A stretch of DNA of 37,865 nt from Clostridia bacterium. GTDB lineage: Bacteria; Bacillota; Clostridia; Oscillospirales; CAG-382. Made by a program: the position numbers and the translations under genes. Location of the stretch: positions 1 through 37,865 of the forward strand of contig JAFYUY010000136.1 of the NCBI GenBank assembly GCA_017549405.1, read 5' to 3'. Under the pieces are notes generated by a model that was not told where the DNA came from, searched no databases, and was given only the letters and a program-made list of their open reading frames with translations. Below are positions 1 to 8,957 of this stretch, piece after piece. How positions within the stretch are numbered: the stretch's first letter is position 1; every line of letters begins with the position of its first letter.

Positions 1-2881
1 GCATATTATAGAATTCGATGCCCCAGAATACATATTCCATAAGGTTGGAAAGGTATTTCACATTTGTCTGTATGCAATCGCCCGTGGTGCTCGAGCGCTG
101 GTGTGTTACTGCTGTGTCGTATATCTGATACATCCAGTTGTTTTCCACGTGATAACCGTTGCATCCGCCATACACCTGAACGGCATTTCCGTAGTTGGTG
201 GCAGCGCCTGTGGAGCCGAGATTGAGCACCGAGCCGCCCAGCCACGAGAATACGCAGTTTGTAACGCGCACATTTTTGCAGGTGCCGAATGCGATGGCGT
301 GAGCGCCCGTGAATTTGAATGCAAGGTTATCGAATATTACATTCAAAGGCGCTCCGTTGAATATATGGGAGCTTTCGCCTATCTCAATGGATTTGAATCG
401 GGAGCCGGGATTGCCGTCCTTGCTGTAAAGGTAAAGCTCGCCGGGAGTGGAAACGGAATTGTTTGTGAGAACCGAATAAAACTGAAGATCTCCCGAAAGC
501 TCTTCGGGTCCGTCAAAGCCGTGGGTGGCTTTGTTCATTATGAGTCCGTATTTTTCGTGGTAGGAGCTTTCGCTGTAATCAAAAAGATCGTGGTCGAAGC
601 CAATAATACCGACATTTGTAACAAGATCGGTGAGCTTCCATACGTTTTTCCATTCTGTTTCTACCCAAAGCGCAGGGTCTGCATAATTCTTCTTTGACTG
701 CATGATAAGTGGCTTGGGTCCCTCACCGTAGCTTCCGTATACCACGTTGTTGAGCATTCCTGCGTTGCCGCGGTAAATGCCTCCGCGTTCAAAAAGGATG
801 GCTGAATTACGCTTGGGAGATTTGAGTGACGCAACATTCGCCATGGTCTTCCATGCGGTTTCGGGAGAAAGACCGTCGTTTTCGTCATTTCCGCTCTTTT
901 CGGAAACGTAGTATATATCGCCCGTCACTTTATCGGCATATATATCAAGAGTGTTGGGCGTGTTAAGCACGTCCTTTTTCATCTGCTCGGAAATGATATC
1001 AATTCCGTCGCGTATCCCGTCTGCAGAAAGCTCGCCTGCGCGGTCATAAAGACCTTTCACATACTCCTCTGCATTTTTGCCCGCAAGAGTGTAGGGTGTG
1101 GCAGCAGCCTTTGCTGTCCACGCAACGTTTTCCGCCCCCGCTGCCGCGATTATCCGCGGCTTTGCCCAATGGGATTCTATATCCGAGAAGGAGGCTGCAC
1201 CGCCCGCCTCAGCGGGAATTCTGCCGAGATATCTGTTTGCCATGGTAACAACTTCAGCTCGGGTTATGCTTGCATCGGGCTTGAAGGTTCCGTCGGGATA
1301 TCCCGCAACTATGCCGTTTACCGCAGCATAGGTTACTGCATGAATGTATTTGTGGTCATCGGGTACATCGGAAAAGTTTTTAACTTTTACCGACGAGGGA
1401 ACACCGTCAAGTGTACTTATTTTATAAAGAAGCTCTGCGAATTCCGCGCGGGTTATGTTCTGAGAGGGAAGGATATTTCCGTCCTGTGCAATTTGTGAAA
1501 GAACACCCAAGGTCTGCAAAAATCCGATGTAGCTGTCGTACCACGCTCCGCTCTCGGCATCTTTATAATTTGCAGAAACTTTGCCTTTTATGGAATTTTC
1601 ATCGGTAATAAGTCTTGTCACAAGAGTAAAAGCTTCGGCACGTGTCATGTTGTTCTGCGGGAGGAATGTGCCGTCGGCATAACCCGCCACAAATGCCGCA
1701 TTTTTGTTTGCCGCAACTATTACGGGGTCCACAATATCAATGGTATTCTGTGCGGCAGAAAGCGTGTATTTTCCGTTTTCCGAGGTTACCATGTTGCCGT
1801 TTATGATTGCAGTCTTGGCGGGAATTCCTATGGTATCGGAAAGCAAGACCGTTCCGTCGGAATGGTCATATTCTCCCATGCCGTTCTTTATTACAGCAAA
1901 GATATCGGCACAGCCCGCAGGGAGCTTTGCTCCGTTTGCTTCATCGGCAATTATAATAGTCTTTCCCGAAACGGTTCCCGTGCCGAGAGTTATTTCTCCG
2001 ACTTCCGTTCCGAAAATGCCAACATAAAGATTTCCCGAAACCTTGCCTCCGTCAGGGCGTATAACAAGCTTCGAAATTTCTCCGCCGTTTACAGTCACGG
2101 AAATATTTCCGTTATATTCGCCGTTTCCCGCAAGGAGAGAGGTCACTTTTGTATCCTTAACAGATATCGTGGAATTTCCTGAAGCGGTACCCTTCTCGCT
2201 GCCCGCAACAAGATTTTCGATCTTTACGTTTTCTGCCGTGATCTCGGTATCTGCCGAAAGGGATTTGCCCTTTACCGCACCCGAAACGATGTTGCCGAAG
2301 TTTCCGTCTTCAAGAATAATGGTGGATTTTGACGTAGCTTCACCCGATGCAACAGATACGGGATGCACGTAGCGTGCGTTTGTGGTGGTGCCCCTTAAAA
2401 ACTTAGATTCGAAGTAGGAATCAACCCCCGAAGCCGCATGGAAGGTATGACCGTTTGCGAAAATATAACCACCTTCGGGCATTCTCACATAAAGGTCGTT
2501 TAATATAAGGTCGCCGCCAAGAGCAGGGGTGGAGGTTCCTCCAGCTGCAAAATCAAGAATGTTTTCTATGGGATTGTTACCTGTGGCTTGAATATAAACA
2601 GGTGCTCTTCCTTCGGTATCCTTAAAGGAATTCACGGATATTTTTCCCGAAAAGATCATTCTTCCGCCCTCAGCACCCAAAGCCTTCAGAGCTTCACCGA
2701 AGCTTTTGGATGCGGTGTAGGATTTTCCGTTGAATCCCATCTTTCCGAAAGAGCTTATAAAAGCAAATCTTTGACCGTCTATTTCCGCAACATTCGCCGA
2801 TGCCGCAAAAGCGGTAAAGGGTACGGAAGAGAGCACGAAAAGAAGAGCAAGGATAAGGGATAAGATTCTTGTTTTTCTCAT
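1..2881 (-). CDS. Secreted SLH-domain / parallel beta-helix surface protein, partial (C-terminus outside window)
   Basis: The frame is open from the ATG at 2881 to the left edge: 960 codons and no stop. A signal peptide opens the protein (MRKTR, then a hydrophobic stretch ending SVPFTAFAA). Residues ~30-370 form a beta-rich region with short repeats of the type GNISVTVNGGEI and SGNSTISVKDT, as in adhesin-like repeats. Three SLH modules follow at ~391-425, ~436-490 and ~500-556, with signatures AGYADGTFLP...MTRAE, NILPSQNITRAE and AGYPDGTFKPDASITRAE; a partial fourth begins FSDIESHWA. SLH modules anchor proteins to secondary wall polymer. From ~645 (DIYYVSEKSGNDENDG) a pectate-lyase-like right-handed beta-helix begins and runs past the edge. 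An AGGAG ribosome binding site lies at ~2892. The role is probably polysaccharide binding or cleavage at the cell surface; no substrate can be inferred. Confidence 0.9.
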   Translation of the reverse strand, partial: MRKTRILSLILALLFVLSSVPFTAFAASANVAEIDGQRFAFISSFGKMGFNGKSYTASKSFGEALKALGAEGGRMIFSGKISVNSFKDTEGRAPVYIQATGNNPIENILDFAAGGTSTPALGGDLILNDLYVRMPEGGYIFANGHTFHAASGVDSYFESKFLRGTTTNARYVHPVSVASGEATSKSTIILEDGNFGNIVSGAVKGKSLSADTEITAENVKIENLVAGSEKGTASGNSTISVKDTKVTSLLAGNGEYNGNISVTVNGGEISKLVIRPDGGKVSGNLYVGIFGTEVGEITLGTGTVSGKTIIIADEANGAKLPAGCADIFAVIKNGMGEYDHSDGTVLLSDTIGIPAKTAIINGNMVTSENGKYTLSAAQNTIDIVDPVIVAANKNAAFVAGYADGTFLPQNNMTRAEAFTLVTRLITDENSIKGKVSANYKDAESGAWYDSYIGFLQTLGVLSQIAQDGNILPSQNITRAEFAELLYKISTLDGVPSSVKVKNFSDVPDDHKYIHAVTYAAVNGIVAGYPDGTFKPDASITRAEVVTMANRYLGRIPAEAGGAASFSDIESHWAKPRIIAAAGAENVAWTAKAAATPYTLAGKNAEEYVKGLYDRAGELSADGIRDGIDIISEQMKKDVLNTPNTLDIYADKVTGDIYYVSEKSGNDENDGLSPETAWKTMANVASLKSPKRNSAILFERGGIYRGNAGMLNNVVYGSYGEGPKPLIMQSKKNYADPALWVETEWKNVWKLTDLVTNVGIIGFDHDLFDYSESSYHEKYGLIMNKATHGFDGPEELSGDLQFYSVLTNNSVSTPGELYLYSKDGNPGSRFKSIEIGESSHIFNGAPLNVIFDNLAFKFTGAHAIAFGTCKNVRVTNCVFSWLGGSVLNLGSTGAATNYGNAVQVYGGCNGYHVENNWMYQIYDTAVTHQRSSTTGDCIQTNVKYLSNLMEYVFWGIEFYNM

Positions 2882-2986
2882 GTTTTTGAGTCTCCTTGAA
2901 AATTATATGCTGCCGCGCAGTTCAAAAATATTATCGCAGGTCAATCAGTAATAAACCGCATAAAAGCCCGACGGATAATTATTAAT

Positions 2987-3015
2987 ATTATAACATATAT
3001 CTTATTTTTTCTCAA
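2987..3015 (-). promoter_or_regulatory. Promoter of the SLH/beta-helix gene
   Basis: On the minus strand a -35 box TTGAGA (3010-3015) is followed, after exactly 17 bases, by a -10 box TATAAT (2987-2992). The predicted 5' leader to the ATG at 2881 is about 100 bases. No known riboswitch was recognised in it. Confidence 0.75.
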
Positions 3016-3085
3016 CCAAAAGTATCATGTGATTATAACCAAAAATCAAGATGCGTTTTTGCCAACAGTTACAAAAACGGGGATC

Positions 3086-3113
3086 AAAAAAGTCTCCGAA
3101 GCGAAGACTTTTT
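3086..3113 (-). terminator. Intrinsic terminator after the AraC-family gene
   Basis: Read on the minus strand, arms AAAAAGTCTTCG and CGGAGACTTTTT pair over 12 bp with one G-U wobble and a CTT loop, and a run of T follows. It lies 29 bases past the AraC-family stop codon. The A/T flanks on both sides could let it work in either direction. Confidence 0.75.
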
Positions 3114-3141
3114 ACAAATAAGTTATCTGTTCCGTTTGAAA

Positions 3142-3945
3142 TTACCGTTTTTTGTTTTTATACTCCTTCGGCGATATTCCCACGCTTGCTTTGAAGACCG
3201 TGGAAAAATACAAGGGATCTGAAAACCCCGAAAGAAATGCCACGTTTTTAACAGAATCAATACCATGGTCAAACAGCGATACCGCATATTTCATGCGCAT
3301 ATTGCGCAGATATTCCGAATAGCTCATCCCCGTTTTTTCCTTGAAAAGATGGGAAAGATATTTGTAATTGTAGGAAAGCTCTTCCGAAAGAGCCGCTATG
3401 GAAAGAGTCGGGTCATTGAAACGCTGTTCTGTTATTTCCATTATTGTATCAACAAGGCGTATTTTTTCCGAAGTCTCCCCTTGCATACGTGAAAAAGTAT
3501 AAAGGAGAATGCTCTCTGAGGCAATGTCTATATTCTCGCCCGAGGCACGGGTAAGACTTTCGTGCCAAAGAGGTATTGTTCCGTCAAACCCCGAGAAGCA
3601 TCTTTTCACCTTGCTTACGCAGAATCTTTTAAGAAGTGCCTCTGCTCTCCCGCCCGAAAAATCAATATACATATATTCGCATTTTTCATCCTCCCGCGGT
3701 ATAACGCAAAAAGTCTCGTTTTCAAAGCCGAAAACAAGGCTTCCTGCAGAAAAATCCACAGAATGAGAATCAAAAAGAAACCGACCCGCACCAAAACGCA
3801 CAAGGATTGCACGGAAACTTTTTAATTTCATGGGCGTTCTCATAACCGTTTCTTCGGATTCATATATAAAGCAGTTTACTTTAAGAGTATCGGGAATTCC
3901 CGGCTGTACAAATTTGCAAATGTTTTTACTTTTCATAACACTCAT
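3142..3945 (-). CDS. AraC-family transcriptional regulator
   Basis: This 267-residue protein has a cupin-like N-terminal sensing half (~10-140). The C-terminal ~100 residues (~165-265) hold the double helix-turn-helix of AraC/XylS regulators. Visible family features are LSIAALSEELSYNYKYLSHLFKEKTG for the first HTH (given here only as family landmark, residues ~180-205) and VAFLSGFSDPLYFSTVFK, GISPKEYK for the second. Its ATG overlaps the stop of the upstream lipid kinase gene by one base (TGATG), so the two are translationally coupled and share a promoter. Targets are unknown. The neighbouring SLH gene and the divergent oxidoreductase gene are candidates by position only. Confidence 0.9.
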   Translation of the reverse strand: MSVMKSKNICKFVQPGIPDTLKVNCFIYESEETVMRTPMKLKSFRAILVRFGAGRFLFDSHSVDFSAGSLVFGFENETFCVIPREDEKCEYMYIDFSGGRAEALLKRFCVSKVKRCFSGFDGTIPLWHESLTRASGENIDIASESILLYTFSRMQGETSEKIRLVDTIMEITEQRFNDPTLSIAALSEELSYNYKYLSHLFKEKTGMSYSEYLRNMRMKYAVSLFDHGIDSVKNVAFLSGFSDPLYFSTVFKASVGISPKEYKNKKR

Positions 3946-4901
3946 CAGTTCAGAATTTCCGCAGGCGGTGCACCGGGAACTCTCTTTAACGGCACCGCAA
4001 AATCAAAGGCTTTGTTTACCACCTCAAACTCCGCACGCTCAGCAGAAAATATCTCGCCGTCTATACACACATCTGTTATTCCGTTTCTCGGGACAATGGA
4101 AATTTTGCGGCATTCCTTGCTTAAAAGAATATTTTCGATCCCGCGTTTGTCGTGCAAAGTACCTTTCATATATCCCGGCAAAAGGGAAATAAATTTACCG
4201 CGCGGCACATCCTTTATGATATTTATATCCATGGTTCCGCTGAGAACGCATGCTTTGGGATTGCTTTTTATACCACCGCCGCAAAAGCATCCGTTGGCGA
4301 TGGAGGTGAGCAGAAGTTTGCCGCTGTGCACCTTTTCTCCATCAAGAAATATATCAAGATCTGCGCCCTTTTTCCCCGCAAGATTTATGAGTATGGAAAG
4401 AAAATAAGCAAAGGAGCCCCGTATAAAAGGTTTTGTTTTAAGGCGTGACGTGAGGCTTGCCACGTTGCAGTCAAAGCCTATATTTATCATATTGGCACAG
4501 TAACCGCAGATCTTATGTTCACCTGCGGTAAGGGTGTATTTTATGGCATCGCACCATACGGTCGTGCAGGTCATCTGTTCATTAACATCCGAAAAATCGA
4601 GGTATTTATCAAAATTCCGACGAAAATCGTTACCTGTACCCGAGGGGATAACACCTATTTCGCACCCCTCACACTCCATAACTCCGCACAGCACTTCGGA
4701 AAGGGTGCCGTCTCCGCCGCACGCAATAAAACGGGCGGGGCCGTTTTTTTCGCAATAGGCTTTCACAAAATCAGCCGCATCTCCGCGGGAGCGAGTTATG
4801 TAGATATCAGCATTTTTTCCCGCATCACGGACAGTCTTGGAAATGCTGTCCGAAAGATCCTTTTTTCCTGCGCATGGGTTTATTATGAATATCGTTTTCA
4901 T
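3945..4901 (-). CDS. Diacylglycerol kinase family lipid kinase (DagK/YegS/BmrU-like)
   Basis: This 318-residue protein starts MKTIFIINPCAGKK and carries the family nucleotide-binding motif ACGGDGTLSEV (~59-69) and the following PSGTGNDFRR. Both are hallmarks of the DAGK catalytic domain, so it probably phosphorylates diacylglycerol or a related lipid at the membrane. The C-terminal half has the usual beta-sandwich lobe ending in a DGEIF-type segment. A GAGGAAA ribosome binding site precedes the ATG. It is the first gene of a two-gene unit with the AraC-family regulator. B. subtilis DgkB is the reference enzyme for this family, but lipid specificity cannot be read from sequence. Confidence 0.9.
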   Translation of the reverse strand: MKTIFIINPCAGKKDLSDSISKTVRDAGKNADIYITRSRGDAADFVKAYCEKNGPARFIACGGDGTLSEVLCGVMECEGCEIGVIPSGTGNDFRRNFDKYLDFSDVNEQMTCTTVWCDAIKYTLTAGEHKICGYCANMINIGFDCNVASLTSRLKTKPFIRGSFAYFLSILINLAGKKGADLDIFLDGEKVHSGKLLLTSIANGCFCGGGIKSNPKACVLSGTMDINIIKDVPRGKFISLLPGYMKGTLHDKRGIENILLSKECRKISIVPRNGITDVCIDGEIFSAERAEFEVVNKAFDFAVPLKRVPGAPPAEILN

Positions 4902-4933
4902 TTGATTTCCTCTGTTTGCGATTTTATGCTTTG

Positions 4934-4962
4934 ATTATACAACAAAATCTCAAAAATCTCAA
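4934..4962 (-). promoter_or_regulatory. Promoter of the lipid kinase-araC unit
   Basis: On the minus strand TTGAGA (4957-4962) and TATAAT (4934-4939) are separated by 17 bases, 33 bases upstream of the start codon. The box pair is identical to that of the SLH gene promoter. Confidence 0.7.
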
Positions 4963-5003
4963 GTATTTCAAACTTTTTTAAATGAAATTATGGAAAAATC
5001 CTA

Positions 5004-5031
5004 TTGTAACAGCAGATATATGTTGTATAAT
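5004..5031 (+). promoter_or_regulatory. Probable promoter of the Gfo/Idh/MocA gene
   Basis: A TATAAT box at 5026-5031 (with a second overlapping TATAAT at 5031-5036) has a weak -35 TTGTAA at 5004-5009, spaced 16 bases. It is divergent from the lipid kinase promoter in the same intergenic region. Confidence 0.5.
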
Positions 5032-5093
5032 ATAATTGAACGGGACGATCTTTCGTTCAAAAACATACGACCAGTTCTTTTGTGAGGTATGAT

Positions 5094-6338
5094 ATGAAAA
5101 ATCTTAAAATAGGTGTTTTCGGCACAGGCAGAGGTGCACACATTGCGCGCAATTTCATGATGGCAGGCTGCGATATCGTTGCCATGTGCGATCTTGACGA
5201 AAAAAGACTTAAAAGCGGTGCTGCATATGTCGGCGGCACTCCCGCACTTTACAAAGATTTCGACGAGTTTATACAGCACGATATGGACGCTGTTATCCTT
5301 GCCAATTATTTCCATGAACACGCACCGTTTGCCATAAAGTGTTTTGAACGCGGCATCCATGTTTTTTCCGAATGCATAAGCAACGGCACCATGGCAGAGG
5401 GCGTGGAACTTATCCGTGCCTTTGAAAAGAGCACTTCCGTCTACATGCTGGCGGAAAACTATCCGCAAATGATATTTAACCGAGAGATAAAGCGCATTTG
5501 CGACAGCGGGACCCTCGGCAAGATACTTTATGCGGAGGGTGAATATAATCATCCCGGTGACGCCTGGAACATAGATTTCAAAAAAGAATACTGCTACTTC
5601 CGCAAACATTGGCGCAACTTTCTGCCCCGCACTTACTATATAACCCATTCCCTGGGACCTGTTATGAATGCCACGGGCGCCACACCGAAAAAGGTGACCG
5701 CATTTGCTGCATTTGCCCCCGTTGCGGGAGAAGCTCCCGTTTCATCTTATGTGGGCGACCGTGCGGCAATCGTCACAACACAGAATGATGACGGTTCCAT
5801 ATTCCGCATTACGGGCTGTGCGGGATTCGGTGCTCACCACAACGCTTACCGCGTGTGCGGAACAAAGGGGCAGATAGAAAATCTTCGTGGCATGGGCGAC
5901 AAGGTTATGCTGAGATACAACGATTGGGAAATGCCCGAAGGAGCGCAGGAGATAAACTGCTATGAGCCGTCATGGAACGACCGCGATGAAGAGCTTATAA
6001 AAAAGAGCGGTCACGGAGGAGGAGATTACCTCACGGCGCGTATGTTCGTAGAATGTATACGCGAGGGAAAACAACCGCCTCACCCGTTTGACATTCATTC
6101 CGCAGTTGCCATGTCCTCCACGGCGATCCTTGCCCACCGTTCAATGCTTGAAGGCGGAAAGCCCTATGATATTCCCGATTTCCGTCTCGAAGAATGCCGC
6201 AAGCAGTATGAGAACGACAGACTTTCGCCCTTTTATCTGGCAGACGGCACACCTCCCACGATTCCCTGCTGCTCACATACCGATTTTGAACCCTCCGCCG
6301 AGCAGCTGGCACTTTTTGATAAGGTCCTTTCGGAATAA
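5094..6338 (+). CDS. Gfo/Idh/MocA-family oxidoreductase
   Basis: This is a 414-residue NAD(P)-dependent dehydrogenase-like protein. The Rossmann motif is GVFGTGRGAHIA (7-18), followed by an acidic CDLDEKR that would bind the adenine ribose. The C-terminal half has the family's beta-sheet domain (GEYNHPGDAW, THSLGPV, GCAGFGAHHNAYRVCGTKG). The first in-frame start is a GTG at 5082, but the ATG at 5094 is preferred: GTGAGGT sits 6 bases before it. The usual EKP catalytic triplet is replaced by ECI (93-95), so the canonical active-site lysine is absent. This may be a divergent sugar dehydrogenase, a glycosidase-like relative using transient oxidation, or an inactive homologue. It is monocistronic, with a terminator at 6419. 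Confidence 0.88.
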   Translation: MKNLKIGVFGTGRGAHIARNFMMAGCDIVAMCDLDEKRLKSGAAYVGGTPALYKDFDEFIQHDMDAVILANYFHEHAPFAIKCFERGIHVFSECISNGTMAEGVELIRAFEKSTSVYMLAENYPQMIFNREIKRICDSGTLGKILYAEGEYNHPGDAWNIDFKKEYCYFRKHWRNFLPRTYYITHSLGPVMNATGATPKKVTAFAAFAPVAGEAPVSSYVGDRAAIVTTQNDDGSIFRITGCAGFGAHHNAYRVCGTKGQIENLRGMGDKVMLRYNDWEMPEGAQEINCYEPSWNDRDEELIKKSGHGGGDYLTARMFVECIREGKQPPHPFDIHSAVAMSSTAILAHRSMLEGGKPYDIPDFRLEECRKQYENDRLSPFYLADGTPPTIPCCSHTDFEPSAEQLALFDKVLSE

Positions 6339-6418
6339 CGGAGCTTGATCCGTCATGCACGGAGCCGGTCCGCTTATCGCGGCTGGCTGATTTGCAACTG
6401 AAATCATACATAAATAAA

Positions 6419-6441
6419 GGGGCTGTGAAAGCCCCTTTTTT
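6419..6441. terminator. Bidirectional intrinsic terminator between convergent genes
   Basis: The stem GGGGCT/AGCCCC with loop GTGAA is followed on plus by TTTTTT. On the minus strand it is followed by TTTATTTA. It therefore serves both the plus-strand oxidoreductase and the minus-strand mnmA operon. The hairpin core recurs at 16687. Confidence 0.9.
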
Positions 6442-6504
6442 ATATTTGGTTGATCTGTCAACAACAGAGCATGATTTCAATACCTCTGTCCAAGGTTTTC
6501 GCCA

Positions 6505-7554
6505 TCACCCGCAAATTATACCGCCACCGAGCAAGACTCCGTCCTCATCATACAGTACGGCAGACTGACCGGGAGTTGCGGCTCGTTGGGGCTCGTCGAA
6601 GGTAAGATCCAGTTTATCATTTTGTGCATTGTAGAAAACATCTGCATATGCAGCTCTTGCGGAATATCGCAGCTTTACAAAAGCCTTGAAATTCATGTCT
6701 GCGCCCGTTTTGTCAAACGCCTGAAAATTAACATCACGTACTGTGACGGTGGTGGTATAAAGTCCGTCCTCGGGGCAGAGTATCACGCGGTTATCTGCAA
6801 AATCCTTTGATTTAACATACAAGGGCGCCGGAAGTGAAAGCCCAAGACCTTTGCGCTGACCCGTGGTATAGCGGATAATTCCTTTGTGAGTTCCAAGCAC
6901 TTTTCCGTCCTCGGTCACAAATTCACCGGGCGCAAATCTTGTTCCGAGAAAATCCTCCACAAAGTCGGCATAATCGCCGTTTATAAAGCATATATCCTGG
7001 CTGTCCTTTTTGCCCGCTGAGGAAAAACCGTGCTCGTGCGCTATGGTGCGGGTCTCATCCTTCTGATACGTGCCCAGCGGAAACACAAGATATTCCACCT
7101 GGGAAGGAGAAAGCTTCCACAAAACATAGCTCTGATCTTTTTTGGGATCGGAAGCCTGAGAAATGACCTTCCTTCCGTATTTTTCGGAATATTTGCAGTT
7201 TGCATAATGACCCGTTGCAACACCGCAAAAACCCGCATCTTTTGCCATATTTATAAGCATTCCGAGCTTTATTTTCGGGTTGCATTCCACGCATGGGTTT
7301 GGTGTGTCGCCCTTTGCGTAGCTTTCCGCAAAACCCCGCATTATGCTGTTTTTGAATTCTTCTCTGCAATCGCGTATGGTGTGGGGGAGCCCGAGTTTTT
7401 CGCACAACACCCTTGCATCATCCGCTTCTTTTTCTGTGCCGGGGCACATGATGAGAGTGACTCCCGACACGTCATACCCCTCATTTTGCAAAAGCAGCGC
7501 TGTGACGGCGCTGTCCACGCCGCCGCTCAACGCTGCAATAATTTTTTTATTCAT
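6505..7554 (-). CDS. mnmA: tRNA-specific 2-thiouridylase MnmA
   Basis: MnmA adds the sulfur at C2 of U34 in tRNA-Lys, -Glu and -Gln, using ATP to adenylate the base and an activated persulfide. The 349-residue length is normal. The PP-loop SGGVDS is at residues 10-15. The first catalytic cysteine lies in NPCVECN and the second in DSQDICFI, matching the two cysteines of the E. coli enzyme. ATGHYA, DQSYVLW and TTGQRKGLG are further family motifs. Its ATG lies inside the end of the serine hydrolase gene (8-base overlap), so translation is probably coupled. It is last in a three-gene operon, which is not its usual setting next to a cysteine desulfurase. Confidence 0.95.
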   Translation of the reverse strand: MNKKIIAALSGGVDSAVTALLLQNEGYDVSGVTLIMCPGTEKEADDARVLCEKLGLPHTIRDCREEFKNSIMRGFAESYAKGDTPNPCVECNPKIKLGMLINMAKDAGFCGVATGHYANCKYSEKYGRKVISQASDPKKDQSYVLWKLSPSQVEYLVFPLGTYQKDETRTIAHEHGFSSAGKKDSQDICFINGDYADFVEDFLGTRFAPGEFVTEDGKVLGTHKGIIRYTTGQRKGLGLSLPAPLYVKSKDFADNRVILCPEDGLYTTTVTVRDVNFQAFDKTGADMNFKAFVKLRYSARAAYADVFYNAQNDKLDLTFDEPQRAATPGQSAVLYDEDGVLLGGGIICG

Positions 7555-8938
7555 ATTCTATTTCTTTTCCCGTAAATTCTGCATGATATCCGCCGCACTT
7601 GCCTGCAATACGTGAGATCTTAATATTTTCCCCGTCCACCTCAAACTTATAGGTGATCTTGTGGGGGCAATTTATGCCGCGAAGGGTAAATATCAGAGCA
7701 TCTCCCTCCGTGCGTGCACACGAGAAATATTCAAGATCACGATTGCGATTTAATGTCAGATCATCAAGCGTAGGCATCACAAAAGCGCCGCGCATAACAC
7801 CGTATGTCCATTCTCCCGAAACACCCTCCATAACGTTTGCGCGCTCACAGGAGGTGAGCACCGCATTTATGCCGCAAGGTGTTTTATCGAAGCGTACGGA
7901 TGAAAAACCGCACGGATTTTCATCAAGGGCAAAGGCTTTACCGACAAACTTAACGTCATCTGCATTTATTTTATCTGCCCCATAAAATTCCTCAAGGAAA
8001 CTGTCAAGCTCATTGCCTATGGGCGCAGGGTCGTTATCCAGCGCATTTATGAAGTCGAAGAAGCAGTCCATTTCCGACTGCATATCACCGCACTCGGCAA
8101 TTGCCGCGATCACGATATTTTTCTCGGGGTAAACTATACATGCCTGACCGAAGGCACCGTCTCCGCGGAATCCGCCGCGGTAATTGCGCCAGAACTGAAG
8201 CCCGTAACCGGCACACCAATCGGGGTTGCCGTTGCCCGAATTGTCGGAAATTGCGGTCTGCGCGGTTTGCACATATTCTTCGGAAAGAAGTCTTTTGCCG
8301 TTCCATATGCCACCATTTAGGTAAAGAAGTCCCAGCTTTGCCGCATCATCGCAGCACACATTGAATCCGACTCCGCCTTCGGAAAATCCGTGAGCGGAAA
8401 ACCATTCCGAACCGCATATATCCATATGGCAGAAAAGACGGCGTTCAAGAAGATCAAGTACCGTAAGCCCCGTTTTTTTCGTTACGCAGGCAGAGGCGAT
8501 ATATGTTGCACCCGTGTTATAGGCAAAATGAGTTCCCGGTTCATGCTCGGGAGGAAGGGAAAGAAAAGCTGCCACAGGGTCATCAGTGGGGAGGATCCTT
8601 GTCATAACACAGCCGTCATGTCCCGTGTTCATGGAGAGCACATGACGCAGAGTCATTTTTTTGGTGTTTTCGGAAACATTCTCGGGCACCTTTTCGGGGA
8701 AAATATCTATTATCTTATCGTCAAGGGAAAGATATCCCATATCACACGCAAGTCCGACTGCCGTGGAGCAAAAGGATTTGCTGAGCGAATAAACATGATT
8801 CTTCTGATATTCCGTATAGGGCTTTGCCGCACCGGAAAATATTTTTTTACCGCCGCAGTAAACAGTAAGAGCGTGTAGCTCTTTATCACCGTTTCTAAGG
8901 CTTGTGAAAAGCTCTTTTATTGCACAAGCTGTGTTCAT
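7547..8938 (-). CDS. Beta-lactamase-fold serine hydrolase (class C / PBP4*-EstB-like)
   Basis: This 463-residue protein has the SxxK nucleophile motif as SLSK (51-54) in YSLSKSF. A YNTG segment (in FAYNTGATY) takes the place of the usual YxN motif, and a GDGAFGQ segment falls where the third motif (HxG/KTG-like) belongs. DDKIIDIFPE and LRHVLSMNTGH are other landmarks of the beta-lactamase/transpeptidase-like family. There is no signal peptide, so it is probably a cytoplasmic esterase or amidohydrolase rather than a beta-lactamase or wall enzyme. The C-terminal ~150 residues form an extra beta-rich region. It follows the sugar kinase gene by 19 bases and overlaps mnmA by 8. Substrate is unknown. 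Confidence 0.88.
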   Translation of the reverse strand: MNTACAIKELFTSLRNGDKELHALTVYCGGKKIFSGAAKPYTEYQKNHVYSLSKSFCSTAVGLACDMGYLSLDDKIIDIFPEKVPENVSENTKKMTLRHVLSMNTGHDGCVMTRILPTDDPVAAFLSLPPEHEPGTHFAYNTGATYIASACVTKKTGLTVLDLLERRLFCHMDICGSEWFSAHGFSEGGVGFNVCCDDAAKLGLLYLNGGIWNGKRLLSEEYVQTAQTAISDNSGNGNPDWCAGYGLQFWRNYRGGFRGDGAFGQACIVYPEKNIVIAAIAECGDMQSEMDCFFDFINALDNDPAPIGNELDSFLEEFYGADKINADDVKFVGKAFALDENPCGFSSVRFDKTPCGINAVLTSCERANVMEGVSGEWTYGVMRGAFVMPTLDDLTLNRNRDLEYFSCARTEGDALIFTLRGINCPHKITYKFEVDGENIKISRIAGKCGGYHAEFTGKEIEYE

Positions 8939-8957
8939 GGCTGTCCTCCGGGATGCT

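Noticed and set aside
101..2863. Several plus-strand frames of 65-200 codons
   Set aside because: They are antisense to the continuous SLH/beta-helix coding frame and show no domain or ribosome binding site.
5001..5648. 215-codon minus-strand frame opposite the oxidoreductase
   Set aside because: It is a shadow of the Gfo/Idh/MocA gene and runs through its promoter.
7547..8938. Beta-lactamase resistance gene
   Set aside because: No signal peptide, an altered second motif (YNTG) and an operon with metabolic genes fit a generic serine hydrolase better.
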